NCBI RefSeq assembly: GCF_040702505.1
Contig: NZ_JBFBLC010000006.1
Span: 62,001-126,000 of the forward strand
Source: Terrabacter sp040702505
GTDB lineage: Bacteria; Actinomycetota; Actinomycetes; Actinomycetales; Dermatophilaceae
Reading direction: 5' to 3'
DNA length: 64,000 nucleotides
Each line of letters opens with the position of its first letter. Positions within the stretch are counted from its first letter, which is position 1. The notes under the pieces were generated by a model. That model ran no database searches and was not told where the DNA came from. It saw nothing but the letters and a program-made list of their open reading frames with translations. The position numbers were made by a program, and so were the translations under genes. Shown here piece after piece: positions 43,718 to 52,684 of this stretch.

Positions 43718-43933
43718 ATGAACCACATCATCACCGGGCACGCCCGGGCCCGAGCCGCACTCGTCGGCGGCGTCACGCGCCGCATCCAGGGGCCGCGCGA
43801 CCGGGGCGACGTGCCCGGTTGGGTCCTCATCACGATCATGACCGCCGGCCTCGTGACGGCGCTCTGCGCCCTTGCGGGCCCGCAGCTCGGGCAGCTCTTC
43901 AGCGACGCGATCTCGAGCGTCAAGGGCCCGTGA
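43718..43933 (+). CDS. Small Flp-pilin-like membrane protein
   Basis: The 71-residue protein has a short basic N-terminus, then RDRGDVPGWVLITIMTAGLV as the start of a single hydrophobic helix, and a short amphipathic tail. Size, single helix and place between tadC and the TadE-like genes fit the major Tad (Flp) pilin. The canonical Glu at +5 after a cleavage glycine is not clear, so processing is uncertain. GGGAGACAAGGA precedes the ATG. It could instead be a secreted pilin-like subunit. Confidence 0.75.
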   Translation: MNHIITGHARARAALVGGVTRRIQGPRDRGDVPGWVLITIMTAGLVTALCALAGPQLGQLFSDAISSVKGP

Positions 43934-44484
43934 CGCGCCGCGGGTGGGCCACGGCCGCCCTGCGTCCCGAGTCGCTCCTGCGTCAGGTCGCCACCCGCGC
44001 GACGACGACGCCGCATCCCACCGCGTCGCCCGGTGGGGAGCTCGCAGGTGAGGACAGGACCCTCGGACGCGAGGCGCCCCGGGTAGGGGGAGTCGAGCGG
44101 GGCTCGGCCATCGCCGAGTTCGTGATGGTCGCCGCCCTGCTCCTCGTCGTGGCGATGGGCGTCTTCCAGCTCGGGCTGGCCCTCTACGTGCGCAACACCC
44201 TCATCTCCGCGGCGTCGGAGGGGGCCCGCTACGGGGCCCGCGCCGACGCCGACCCCGGCGACGGCACGGCGCGCACCCGTGCCCTCGTGACCTCGGCGCT
44301 GAGCGCCTCCTTCGCGCGCGACGTGACGGCCGTCCGCTCGGTCACGCCCTCCGGCGTGCGGGTGGTCGAGGTGCACGTGTCGGCACCGCTGCCGCTCATC
44401 GGTGTGATCGGCCCCTCGGGACGGCTGACGGTCTCGGGCCGCGCCTTCAGCGAGGAGCAGGTCGTGGCGGGTGGTGGGGGATGA
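43930..44484 (+). CDS. TadE-like pseudopilin (first)
   Basis: The 184-residue protein carries a ~57-residue hydrophilic leader, then G58-SAIAEFV with Glu at +5 of a pilin-type cleavage site. A single helix (MVAALLLVVAMGVFQLGLAL) follows, then the TadE phrase NTLISAASEGARYGA. It is a minor pseudopilin of the Tad apparatus. The GTG lies inside the stop of the pilin-like gene. The leader is longer than typical, and a shorter internal start is possible. Confidence 0.88.
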   Translation: MTRRGWATAALRPESLLRQVATRATTTPHPTASPGGELAGEDRTLGREAPRVGGVERGSAIAEFVMVAALLLVVAMGVFQLGLALYVRNTLISAASEGARYGARADADPGDGTARTRALVTSALSASFARDVTAVRSVTPSGVRVVEVHVSAPLPLIGVIGPSGRLTVSGRAFSEEQVVAGGGG

Positions 44485-44963
44485 GGCTGCCTCACCGACT
44501 CCTGGCCCGGGCAGCGCGGCTGCATGACGCTCGGCACGGCGGCGGCATCGAGCAGGGCCGCGCGATCCTCGAGTTCATCTTCCTCGGCATCCTGCTGCTG
44601 CTCCCGCTGACCTACCTCGTGCTGATCGCCGCCCGGCTGCAGGCGGCTTCCTTCTCCGCCTCCCTGGCGGGTCGCGAGGCCGGCAGGGCGTTCGTGACCG
44701 CACAGTCCGACGGCGACGGCTTCGCGCGCGCCCGCGCGGCTGCCTCCCTGGCCTTTGCCGACTTCGCCTTCGAGCGCGGCGCCGACGTGAGGGTGACGTG
44801 CGACGGTTCGCCGTGCCTGCGTCCCGACGGTTCAGTGACTGCGACCGCGACGATCGCCGTGGCGCTGCCCCTCGTGCCCGACTTCATCGCGGCGCACGTG
44901 GCCGCCTCGGTCACCATCTCCTCGACGCACGTCGCGTCGGTCGACCGGTTCGTGGCGCGATGA
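44481..44963 (+). CDS. TadE-like pseudopilin (second)
   Basis: The 160-residue protein shows a pilin-type site G26-RAILEF with Glu at +5, one hydrophobic helix (IFLGILLLLPLTYLVLIAA) and a soluble tail with two cysteines that could pair (VTCDGSPC). It overlaps its neighbours by four bases on both sides. It should be a minor pseudopilin. Confidence 0.88.
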   Translation: MRLPHRLLARAARLHDARHGGGIEQGRAILEFIFLGILLLLPLTYLVLIAARLQAASFSASLAGREAGRAFVTAQSDGDGFARARAAASLAFADFAFERGADVRVTCDGSPCLRPDGSVTATATIAVALPLVPDFIAAHVAASVTISSTHVASVDRFVAR

Positions 44964-45466
44964 CCCCGTCGTATGCCGTCTCCTGCGTCCACGGCCTGCG
45001 CCGGCTCCGCGCCCGGCTGGGAGCAGGGCAGGCGCCCGAGGAGGGGCAGATCGGCATCCTGGCACTCGGGTTGTTCGTCCTCGTGGCCCTGCTCGTGCTC
45101 GGCACCGTCGACGTGACGGCCGCGCAGCTGGCTCGCATGCGCCTGCTCGACACCGCCGACTCCGCAGCCCTGGACGCCGCGGACTCGCTCGACGAGGCCT
45201 CCGCCTACGAGAACGGGGTAACCGACCGGCTGGCGCTCACCGACGCCTCGGTCGCGCGCGCGGCCTCGGCGCATCTGGCGCGCACGCCCAGACCACCGGG
45301 CATCACCTCGTGGTCGGTGGTTGCCGACACCGGCGCCGAGGGCGACACCGCGGTGGTGACGGTGCAGGGCACGGCGACCCTGCCCATGACCGGGTGGGTC
45401 CTCGACTCGCTCGGTGGCAGCGTCACCATCACGGTCACCTCCCGGGCCCGCGCGCCCCTGCGCTGA
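44960..45466 (+). CDS. TadG-like / Flp pilus-assembly protein
   Basis: The 168-residue protein has a pilin-like start G29-QIGILALGLFVLVALL and the TadG phrase ARMRLLDTADSAALDAADSL. It lacks the large von Willebrand domain of full TadG, so it is a short form. It is the last gene of the coupled tadA-to-tadG operon. The ATG overlaps the previous stop by four bases. A 236-bp gap follows. Confidence 0.86.
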   Translation: MTPSYAVSCVHGLRRLRARLGAGQAPEEGQIGILALGLFVLVALLVLGTVDVTAAQLARMRLLDTADSAALDAADSLDEASAYENGVTDRLALTDASVARAASAHLARTPRPPGITSWSVVADTGAEGDTAVVTVQGTATLPMTGWVLDSLGGSVTITVTSRARAPLR

Positions 45467-45702
45467 GGCACACCACAAAATTCCCAAAACGGTCACGCCG
45501 GGGCCTGTTTGCCCCTAGCCTCCGGTGTCGGCGCCCACGCCACCGCAGCACGTCCATGCGCGGTGGCGTGGCGCGTCCCAGGCCGGCGCCGCACGCTGGC
45601 GCTCGCGTGCCCGCCGCCCGCGTTTGCCGCGGCCGGCTCCCGGCCGCGTCGCACAGGCCAAGACGACACCAGACGACAGACCACCAGACAGACAGGTAGA
45701 AG

Positions 45703-46161
45703 ATGCACCACTTCGACACCAAGGCCCTCGTGGCCGCAGCAGGCCTCGGACTCGGCCTGGTCGCGCCGGTCGCGGCGGCCGGCTCCGCCCAGGCCCTGCC
45801 GGCCATCATGATCTACAAGGTCCAGTACGACTCTCCGGGACCCGACACCGGCAGCAACGCCAGCCTGAACGCCGAGTACGTCGTCATCAAGAACACGACC
45901 CGGAGCAACCGGGTGCTCACCGGGTGGACCCTGCGTGACAAGACCGGCTACACCTACCGCTTCCCGTCCTTCACCCTCAAGGCCGGCGCCACGGTGACCG
46001 TCCACACCGGCCGCGGCACGGCCACGGCGGCGCACCGCTACTACAACAAGTCCTGGTACGTCTGGAACAACACCGGCGACACGGCCTACCTCAAGAACGC
46101 CTCCGGCTCGACCGTCGACACGTGCAGCTGGAAGCGCGGTGGCGGGGCGACGTACTGCTGA
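45703..46161 (+). CDS. Secreted lamin-tail-domain (LTD) protein
   Basis: The 152-residue protein has a signal peptide (~1-32, ending AQA) and one lamin-tail Ig-like domain: NAEYVVIKNTTRSN, LTGWTLRDKTGYTYRFPSF, VTVHTGRG, WNNTGDTAYLKNASGSTVD. LTD domains in bacteria sit on secreted or surface proteins and may bind nucleic acid or partner proteins. Two cysteines near the end could form a disulfide. Upstream, CAAAACGGTCACGCC at 45487-45501 shares pieces with the region before the metalloprotease gene. A terminator follows. Confidence 0.88.
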   Translation: MHHFDTKALVAAAGLGLGLVAPVAAAGSAQALPAIMIYKVQYDSPGPDTGSNASLNAEYVVIKNTTRSNRVLTGWTLRDKTGYTYRFPSFTLKAGATVTVHTGRGTATAAHRYYNKSWYVWNNTGDTAYLKNASGSTVDTCSWKRGGGATYC

Positions 46162-46189
46162 TCGCTTCGCGTCCCCAGAATCTCCCGAG

Positions 46190-46221
46190 GAGGACCCGGC
46201 CCTGACAGGGACCGGGTCCTC
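46190..46221 (+). terminator. Terminator after the LTD protein gene
   Basis: GAGGACCCGG (46190-46199) pairs perfectly with CCGGGTCCTC (46212-46221), and CCCT/AGGG inside extends the stem around a tiny loop. No T-tract. It lies 29 bases after the stop. Confidence 0.75.
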
Positions 46222-46345
46222 GTCATGTCGGCACGTGTCGGCACGTGTCGGCCCGGGCGTCCGCGCCACCCGAGGTGCAGACCCCGTGCGCGACGCCTCG
46301 CCGAGTCAAGAGACCGTCAAAACGGGCGCATCACGCCATCAAGCC

Positions 46346-46351
46346 GATAAT
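46346..46351 (+). promoter_or_regulatory. -10-like box for the metalloprotease gene
   Basis: GATAAT matches the -10 consensus at five of six positions and is followed by TTGGGCAAAC. No good -35 is visible at 16-18 bases, so another sigma factor or an activator may be involved. Confidence 0.35.
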
Positions 46352-46462
46352 TTGGGCAAACGACGCCAAACGCCTCTCACCACCCGCTGCATCACCGGCG
46401 TCGCAGCACGCCGGGAGCCGCCCCCCAAGCCCCGGCGCACCCCCCACAGCAGGAGAAGGCAC

Positions 46463-47035
46463 ATGAAGCGACCCCTCGTCGTCGTCCTCGCAGCACTCGG
46501 GCTCGCCATCGCGGCCGCGTCGCCGTCCGAGGCCGCAAAGCCCGCCCCGACGGCCAAGCCCGTTTCGACCACCAAGGCCGTCCCGGCGAAGCCGGCACCG
46601 GCCACGAACCCTCCGTACACCGGCCACTGGACCACCCAGGCCGTCGTCTACGACGCCACGGGCGGCGCCAACTCCTTCAAGGTGGCCGAGGCCGTCACCG
46701 AGTGGAGCAAGTCCGGCTGGAGCGTGGTGACGACGACCGATCCCACCCGGGCCAACATCACCGTGGTGGCCGAGGACTCGACCGTCGACGGTGCAGTCGG
46801 TGACGCCACCCTCGTCAGGAGCGGCACCGTCATCACGGGCTGCACCGTGCACCTGTCGCCGACCTTCGCGGGCCTCAACATCGGCGAGCACATGGCGATC
46901 CACGAGCTCGGTCACTGCGGCGGTCTGCCGCACTCGACGTCGACCAAGAGCGTGATGTACCCGACGACCAACTCCAACACAATGATGACCAGGCCGAGCG
47001 CGCAGGACCTGCGCTGGATGGCGGGCAACCTCTGA
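46463..47035 (+). CDS. Secreted metzincin-type zinc metalloprotease
   Basis: The 190-residue protein has a signal peptide (~1-25), a Lys/Pro/Ala/Thr-rich spacer (~26-50) and a compact catalytic domain. That domain has HELGHCGGLPH (147-157), the metzincin HExxHxxGxxH zinc motif, and SVMYP (163-167) as the Met-turn. It resembles matrixin-like small bacterial proteases. C127 and C152 may form a disulfide. Unlike many secreted proteases there is no obvious long prodomain; the KPAP spacer may serve. ATG 46463 follows AGGAGAAGG. It lies directly after another small secreted protein and the Tad operon. Confidence 0.88.
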   Translation: MKRPLVVVLAALGLAIAAASPSEAAKPAPTAKPVSTTKAVPAKPAPATNPPYTGHWTTQAVVYDATGGANSFKVAEAVTEWSKSGWSVVTTTDPTRANITVVAEDSTVDGAVGDATLVRSGTVITGCTVHLSPTFAGLNIGEHMAIHELGHCGGLPHSTSTKSVMYPTTNSNTMMTRPSAQDLRWMAGNL

Positions 47036-47042
47036 GCCGCCC

Positions 47043-47104
47043 GGCAGCGTCGCGCAGCCGCGCCGGGCTCCGGGTTCGCGTGCGCGGCCCGGTGCGGCGC
47101 TGCC
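47043..47104. terminator. Structured intergenic sequence after the metalloprotease gene
   Basis: GGCAGCG (47043-47049) pairs with CGCTGCC (47098-47104) and can extend inward with one wobble. A nested GCCGCGC/GCGCGGC hairpin (47057-47063/47082-47088) fits inside. The branched structure fills the gap before prfB and may end transcription. Confidence 0.4.
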
Positions 47105-47105
47105 G

Positions 47106-47111
47106 TAGGCT
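47106..47111 (+). promoter_or_regulatory. -10-like box for a probably leaderless prfB
   Basis: TAGGCT lies nine bases before the prfB GTG start at 47120. A start site seven to nine bases downstream would fall on or next to the start codon, as for the leaderless transcripts common in actinobacteria. No ribosome site is seen. Confidence 0.35.
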
Positions 47112-47119
47112 GTTCGATC

Positions 47120-48232
<1,113 letters not shown>

Positions 48233-48439
48233 CGGGCCGCCACGCCGGGGCGGGCGCCCTTCCCGGGAGATCGCGCGGTGCGCACGTAGCCTCGTAGCGC
48301 TCGCGTGGAGGCGCCTGCGTATGCCGTCTCGTGCAGATCCGGTCCAACCCGCGGTCGCGCACGGGCGAGCCTCGCAGACCAGCCGTCTCCACGGCAGCAG
48401 TCCCCGCAGCAGTCCCCAGCACGAGTCGAGGCCCGACGC

Positions 48440-49336
48440 ATGATCCTCTTCGAGAACGTCACGAAGACCTACCCTCGGACGACTCGTCCGGCGCTCGAGG
48501 ACGTCAGCCTCGAGATCCCGCGGGGCGAGTTCGCGTTCGTCGTCGGCACCTCCGGTTCCGGCAAGTCGACGATGATGCAGCTCGTCATGAAGGAGCAGGA
48601 CGCGACGAGCGGCCGGGTGCTCGTCGCCGGCCGCGAGCTCGACCGCCTGCCCGAGCGCAAGGTCCCGGCCCTGCGCCGCGAGATCGGCTGCGTCTTCCAG
48701 GACTTCCGGCTCCTGCCCAACAAGACGGTCTTCCAGAACGTCGCCTACGCCCTGCAGGTCCTCGGCAGCAGCCGGGCCCGCATCCGCCAGACCGTCCCCG
48801 AGACGCTCGAGCTCGTCGGCCTCGCCGGCATGGAGAAGCGCCTGCCGCACCAGCTCTCCGGTGGTGAGCAGCAACGCGTGGCCATCGCGCGCGCCTTCGT
48901 CAACCGGCCGCCGATCCTGCTCGCCGACGAGCCCACCGGCAACCTCGACCCCGACACGAGCCTCGGCATCGTGCAGCTGCTCGACCGGATCAACCGCACG
49001 GGCACGACCGTCGTCATGGCCACGCACGACACGGTCACGGTCAACGCGATGCGCAAGCGCGTCATCCGCCTCGACCAGGGCGTGCTCATCAGCGACATGG
49101 AGGCCGGCGACTACACCACCGGCTCCATCCCACGCATCCGGCTCGACGAGGAGTCGGGGGCCCCCCGCCGTGCCGACGCACCCGAGGTCCCAGACGGCTA
49201 CGACGACGGGGACCCCGCGGCATACGACCCCGACGACCCCGACGCGCTGCCGCCGATCGGCCGTGACGCCGACGGGCCGCGGGCGAAGGGCGGGCTCTTC
49301 CGCCGGTCCAAGGCCGTCCAGACGAGCAGCCGCTGA
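48440..49336 (+). CDS. ftsE: Cell division ATP-binding protein FtsE
   Basis: The 298-residue protein has Walker A GTSGSGKST, Q-loop VFQDFRLLPNKTV, signature LSGGEQQRVAIARA, Walker B ILLADEPTGNLDP and the switch ATHD. The core ends at ~225. A ~70-residue acidic, Pro-rich tail follows (Asp/Pro repeats ending in a basic KGGLFRRSK segment) that is absent from E. coli FtsE. With FtsX it should control peptidoglycan hydrolysis during division and elongation. ATG 48440 is chosen; longer frames start in the intergenic region. Confidence 0.95.
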   Translation: MILFENVTKTYPRTTRPALEDVSLEIPRGEFAFVVGTSGSGKSTMMQLVMKEQDATSGRVLVAGRELDRLPERKVPALRREIGCVFQDFRLLPNKTVFQNVAYALQVLGSSRARIRQTVPETLELVGLAGMEKRLPHQLSGGEQQRVAIARAFVNRPPILLADEPTGNLDPDTSLGIVQLLDRINRTGTTVVMATHDTVTVNAMRKRVIRLDQGVLISDMEAGDYTTGSIPRIRLDEESGAPRRADAPEVPDGYDDGDPAAYDPDDPDALPPIGRDADGPRAKGGLFRRSKAVQTSSR

Positions 49337-49360
49337 GCGCGAGACGGAGCGAGACACGAC

Positions 49361-50266
49361 ATGCGAATCCAGTTCCTCCTCGGCGAGATCGGCAACGGCC
49401 TCCGGCGCAACCTCTCGATGGCCGTCTCGGTGGTCATCGTCACGATGATCTCGATGTACCTGCTGGGCCTGGGCCTGATGGGCCAGCGGCAGGTCGACAC
49501 GATGAAGGACTACTGGTACGACCGCGTCCAGGTCACCGTCCTGCTCTGTGCCGAGAAGACCCGCTACACCAACTGCGCGGGTGAGCCGACGACCGACGCC
49601 CAGCGGGCGGCCATCAAGGCCGAGCTCGACTCGCTGCGCCCCACCGTCAAGGACGTCTTCTACGAGACGCGCGACGAGGCGTACGACCGCTTCAAGCAGA
49701 CCTACAAGAACTCGCCCCTGGCGCGCGCGGGGGAGTCGTACTTCGCCGACTCCTACCGGGTGAACCTCGGCGACCCCAGCAAGTTCGACGTCGTGGCGAG
49801 CTCGATCAAGGGCATGCCGGGCGTGGCTGACGTGCAGGACCAGAAGAAGCTGCTCGAGAAGTTCTTCACCTTCATGAACACCGTGTCGTGGGCGGCGATC
49901 GCGCTCTCCTCGCTCATGGTGCTCGCGGCCGTCATGCTCATCTCCACCACGATCCGGCAGACCGCGTTCAGTCGTCGTCGCGAGACGGGGATCATGCGCC
50001 TCGTCGGGGCCTCGAACTTCACCATCCGCTTCCCGTTCGTGATGGAGACCGTCCTGTCGAGCATGCTCGGCGCCGTCCTGGCGATGGGGATGCTCTGGGC
50101 GACCGTGCGCTACGGCGTCGTGGGCTTCCTGAGCCAGACCCTGACCGACACGGCGTTCATCGGTGTCGCCGACGTCTACTACGTCGCCCCGTTCGTCATC
50201 CTCGGCGTCGTGGTGCTGGCGACCCTCACCTCGTGGGTGACGCTGCGCCGCTACCTGCGCGTCTGA
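49361..50266 (+). CDS. ftsX: Cell division membrane protein FtsX
   Basis: The 301-residue protein has one N-terminal helix (MAVSVVIVTMISMYLLGL), a ~140-residue extracytoplasmic loop with a likely disulfide (LLCAEKTRYTNCAG), and three C-terminal helices with RRRETGIMRLVGASNFTIRFPF. The loop normally binds a secreted peptidoglycan hydrolase or its activator; the M23 protein encoded next is the obvious candidate. It starts 24 bases after ftsE. Confidence 0.95.
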   Translation: MRIQFLLGEIGNGLRRNLSMAVSVVIVTMISMYLLGLGLMGQRQVDTMKDYWYDRVQVTVLLCAEKTRYTNCAGEPTTDAQRAAIKAELDSLRPTVKDVFYETRDEAYDRFKQTYKNSPLARAGESYFADSYRVNLGDPSKFDVVASSIKGMPGVADVQDQKKLLEKFFTFMNTVSWAAIALSSLMVLAAVMLISTTIRQTAFSRRRETGIMRLVGASNFTIRFPFVMETVLSSMLGAVLAMGMLWATVRYGVVGFLSQTLTDTAFIGVADVYYVAPFVILGVVVLATLTSWVTLRRYLRV

Positions 50267-50392
50267 GGACGGCTCCCGGCCGCTCGATCGCAGCCGTTCC
50301 GGCCCGCCACCCGCGCGGGCGCGGCATGCTGTGCACTGCCAGACCTGACGAAAACGCCCACATCGGTGTTACCTGTGGTACCAATGGAGCCT

Positions 50393-51922
50393 ATGTGGCA
50401 GAAGTGGCGGTTCAGCGGTAACAGCACCGCGACGAGGATGACGGCCGCCGGGCTGGCCGTGGCATGCACCGTCTCGCTGGGCAGCGCCCTCGGTGCCCGC
50501 GCCGACTCGGTCTCTGACCAGAAGAAGCGCAACGACCAGAAGATCGCCGCCCTCGGCCAGCAGCTCGAGGGCACCAACGCCGCACTGGCCCGTGCCTACG
50601 TCAACCTCGAGCGCACCAACGCCGCCCTGCCGATCGCGCAGCAGCGGGTCGTCTCGGCCCAGCAGGCGCAGGTGCGGGCGCAGGCCGCCCAGGCCGCTGC
50701 CGAGGACACCGAGGCCCGCGCCATCGCGGCAGAGGCGCAGGCGCGTGCGCACAACGACGACGTGGCGCAGAAGCTCGCCGTCGCCCAGGCCAACGAGCAG
50801 CGGGCCAAGGAGAAGCTGGCCAAGAGCTCCACCGACCTGGTCAGCAGCCAGGACGCCCTCGACTCGTATGCCGCCGAGGTCTTCCAGGGCTCGGGCCAGG
50901 AGTCGCAGCTCGGCATGGTGTTCGGCTCGAGCTCGCCCGAGGACTTCGCCAACCGCCTCGTGATGGCCGACACCGCCAGCGCCGTCGCGAGCGACACCAT
51001 CGACAAGCTCGCCGCGATGACGGTCGACAACACCTCGACCCGCTCCTACCTGACGTCGGTGCGCGGTGAGATCGCCGAGCTGAAGCGCCAGGCGGAGATC
51101 GCCCTGCAGGGAGCCGAGGCCGCTGCCGCCGCCGCGACCCAGGCCAAGAACCAGGCGATCGTCGCGAAGAACAACGCCGTCACCGCCGCGCAGAACGCAG
51201 CCTCGGCCAAGACCGAGCTCGACCAGCTGAAGGCCCAGCAGTCCGCGGCGGCAGCCGACCTCGCCGCCCAGAAGAAGAGCGAGGCCGCCGACCTCGCCGA
51301 TGCGCAGGCCGAGTCCGCGCGACTGCAGGGCATCCTCGTCGAGCGGGCCCGCCAGGCGCGCATCGCCGAGCAGAAGCGCGTCGCCGCCCTCAGGGCCAAG
51401 CTCGAGGCGCAGCGTCAGGCCAAGATCCGTGCGGAGCGGGCCAAGGCGGCTGCGGCGGCAGCCCAGGGCCATCACTACACCCCCAAGCCGCCGCCGCCCG
51501 TGGTCGTGCCGACCGACTCGACGCCGTCGAACTACCTGACCTACCCGGCGAACGGCCCGACGACCTCCGGCTTCGGCATGCGCTGGCACCCGATCCTGCA
51601 GAAGTGGATGCTGCACGACGGGCTTGACTGGGGCATCCCGTGTGGCACCCCCGTGTATGCCGCGGCGCCCGGTGACATCATCCGCGCCGGCTGGCGCGCG
51701 AGCGGCTGGGGCAACCAGGTCGTCATCGACCACGGTATCCACCGGGGCGTCGACCTCGTCACCACCTACAACCACCTGACGAGCATCGTGGACTTCGGCG
51801 GGCACGTGAACCGCGGCCAGCTCATCGGCTACTCCGGCACCACCGGCTACTCCACGGGCTGCCACCTGCACTTCGGCGTCTACGAGGACGGCACGCCGGT
51901 CGACCCGCGCAAGTGGCTGTGA
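50393..51922 (+). CDS. Secreted coiled-coil M23 endopeptidase (FtsEX-associated type)
   Basis: The ~509-residue protein has a signal peptide (to ARADS), a long Ala/Gln/Lys-rich coiled coil (~45-345) and a C-terminal LytM/M23 domain. The domain has HDGLDWG and HLHFGV zinc-site phrases and starts TSGFGMRWHPI. The layout matches EnvC/PcsB-like proteins that are activated through FtsX. ATG 50393 or 50384 could be the start; the GGAG at 50386-50389 is close to the first. The direct neighbour FtsX supports a role in septal or lateral wall hydrolysis. Confidence 0.92.
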   Translation: MWQKWRFSGNSTATRMTAAGLAVACTVSLGSALGARADSVSDQKKRNDQKIAALGQQLEGTNAALARAYVNLERTNAALPIAQQRVVSAQQAQVRAQAAQAAAEDTEARAIAAEAQARAHNDDVAQKLAVAQANEQRAKEKLAKSSTDLVSSQDALDSYAAEVFQGSGQESQLGMVFGSSSPEDFANRLVMADTASAVASDTIDKLAAMTVDNTSTRSYLTSVRGEIAELKRQAEIALQGAEAAAAAATQAKNQAIVAKNNAVTAAQNAASAKTELDQLKAQQSAAAADLAAQKKSEAADLADAQAESARLQGILVERARQARIAEQKRVAALRAKLEAQRQAKIRAERAKAAAAAAQGHHYTPKPPPPVVVPTDSTPSNYLTYPANGPTTSGFGMRWHPILQKWMLHDGLDWGIPCGTPVYAAAPGDIIRAGWRASGWGNQVVIDHGIHRGVDLVTTYNHLTSIVDFGGHVNRGQLIGYSGTTGYSTGCHLHFGVYEDGTPVDPRKWL

Positions 51923-51944
51923 GCTGCTCTGCGTTCGGCCTGAA

Positions 51945-51970
51945 TCGCCCCGGTGCCCTGACCGGGGCGA
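51945..51970 (+). terminator. Terminator after the M23 peptidase gene
   Basis: TCGCCCCGGT (51945-51954) and ACCGGGGCGA (51961-51970) form a perfect 10-bp stem with a six-base loop, 22 bases after the stop. No T-run. Confidence 0.8.
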
Positions 51971-52101
51971 ACCGAAACCGGCTCTGAGCCCCGCCCCTCT
52001 TCGGGGTAGCGTTGGGAGGCCGACCGCGCCCGCGGTCGCACCCGCAGCAGCTGGTCCGTGCGCACGAGCGCGCAGCGGACCCGAGTCGGAAGGATGGTCC
52101 G

Positions 52102-52575
52102 GTGGCCAAGGAGAAGGGGCGGTCGCTCATCGCGAGCAACCGCAAGGCCCGACACGACTACCTCATCGGCGACACCTTCGAGGCCGGCATCGTGCTTTCC
52201 GGGACCGAGGTCAAGGCCCTGCGGATGGGCCGCGCCTCCCTCGTGGACGGCTTCGCGATGTTCACGGGAGACGAGCTCTACCTCGAGAACGTCCACATCC
52301 CCGAGTACCTCAACGGCACGTGGAACAACCACGCCCCGCGCCGCAAGCGCAAGCTGCTCCTGCACCGCGCCGAGCTCGAGAAGATCGCCCAGAAGACGCG
52401 CGAGAGCGGGCGCACCATCGTCCCGCTCGCGCTGTACTTCAAGGACGGCCGGGCCAAGGTCGAGATCGCGATCGCGACCGGCAAGAAGGAGTACGACAAG
52501 CGTCACGCGCTGCGCGAACGACAGGACAACCGCGAGGCCGAGCGCGCCATGGCCGCAGCGAACCGCCGCCGCTGA
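52102..52575 (+). CDS. smpB: SsrA-binding protein SmpB
   Basis: The 157-residue protein has SNRKARHDYLIGDTFEAGIVL, GTEVKALRMGRASLVDGF, the NVHIPEYLNGTWNNHAPRRKRKLLLH tract (read in two parts: NVHIPEYLNG and HAPRRKRKLLLH) and a basic tail. It binds tmRNA and brings it to stalled ribosomes; its partner ssrA is 6.4 kb downstream. The GTG at 52102 follows GGAAGGA. A TAGCGT -10-like box is at 52007-52012. Confidence 0.97.
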   Translation: MAKEKGRSLIASNRKARHDYLIGDTFEAGIVLSGTEVKALRMGRASLVDGFAMFTGDELYLENVHIPEYLNGTWNNHAPRRKRKLLLHRAELEKIAQKTRESGRTIVPLALYFKDGRAKVEIAIATGKKEYDKRHALRERQDNREAERAMAAANRRR

Positions 52576-52684
52576 CGCGCCCTGCAGGACCGAGCTCGGG
52601 CGGTGCTCGGGGCCTCGGAACCGCACGCGCGCCTGCGACGTCCGGTGTCAGGATGCAAGGGAGCGATGACGTGGAGGCACTGCG

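Larger units (their letters stand above)
46162..46462. other. 301-bp intergenic region with terminator and promoter
   Basis: It contains the hairpin at 46190-46221, a short run of TCGGCACGTG direct repeats (about 46228-46252) and a GATAAT -10-like hexamer at 46346-46351 in an unusually AT-rich patch. AGGAGAAGG lies just before the metalloprotease ATG. No gene is visible. Confidence 0.55.

Noticed and set aside
50370..50385. Possible MtrA-type binding site before the M23 gene (complement of GTTACCTGTGGTACC)
   Set aside because: Only one half-site is good and the spacing does not match the direct repeat I know for this regulator.
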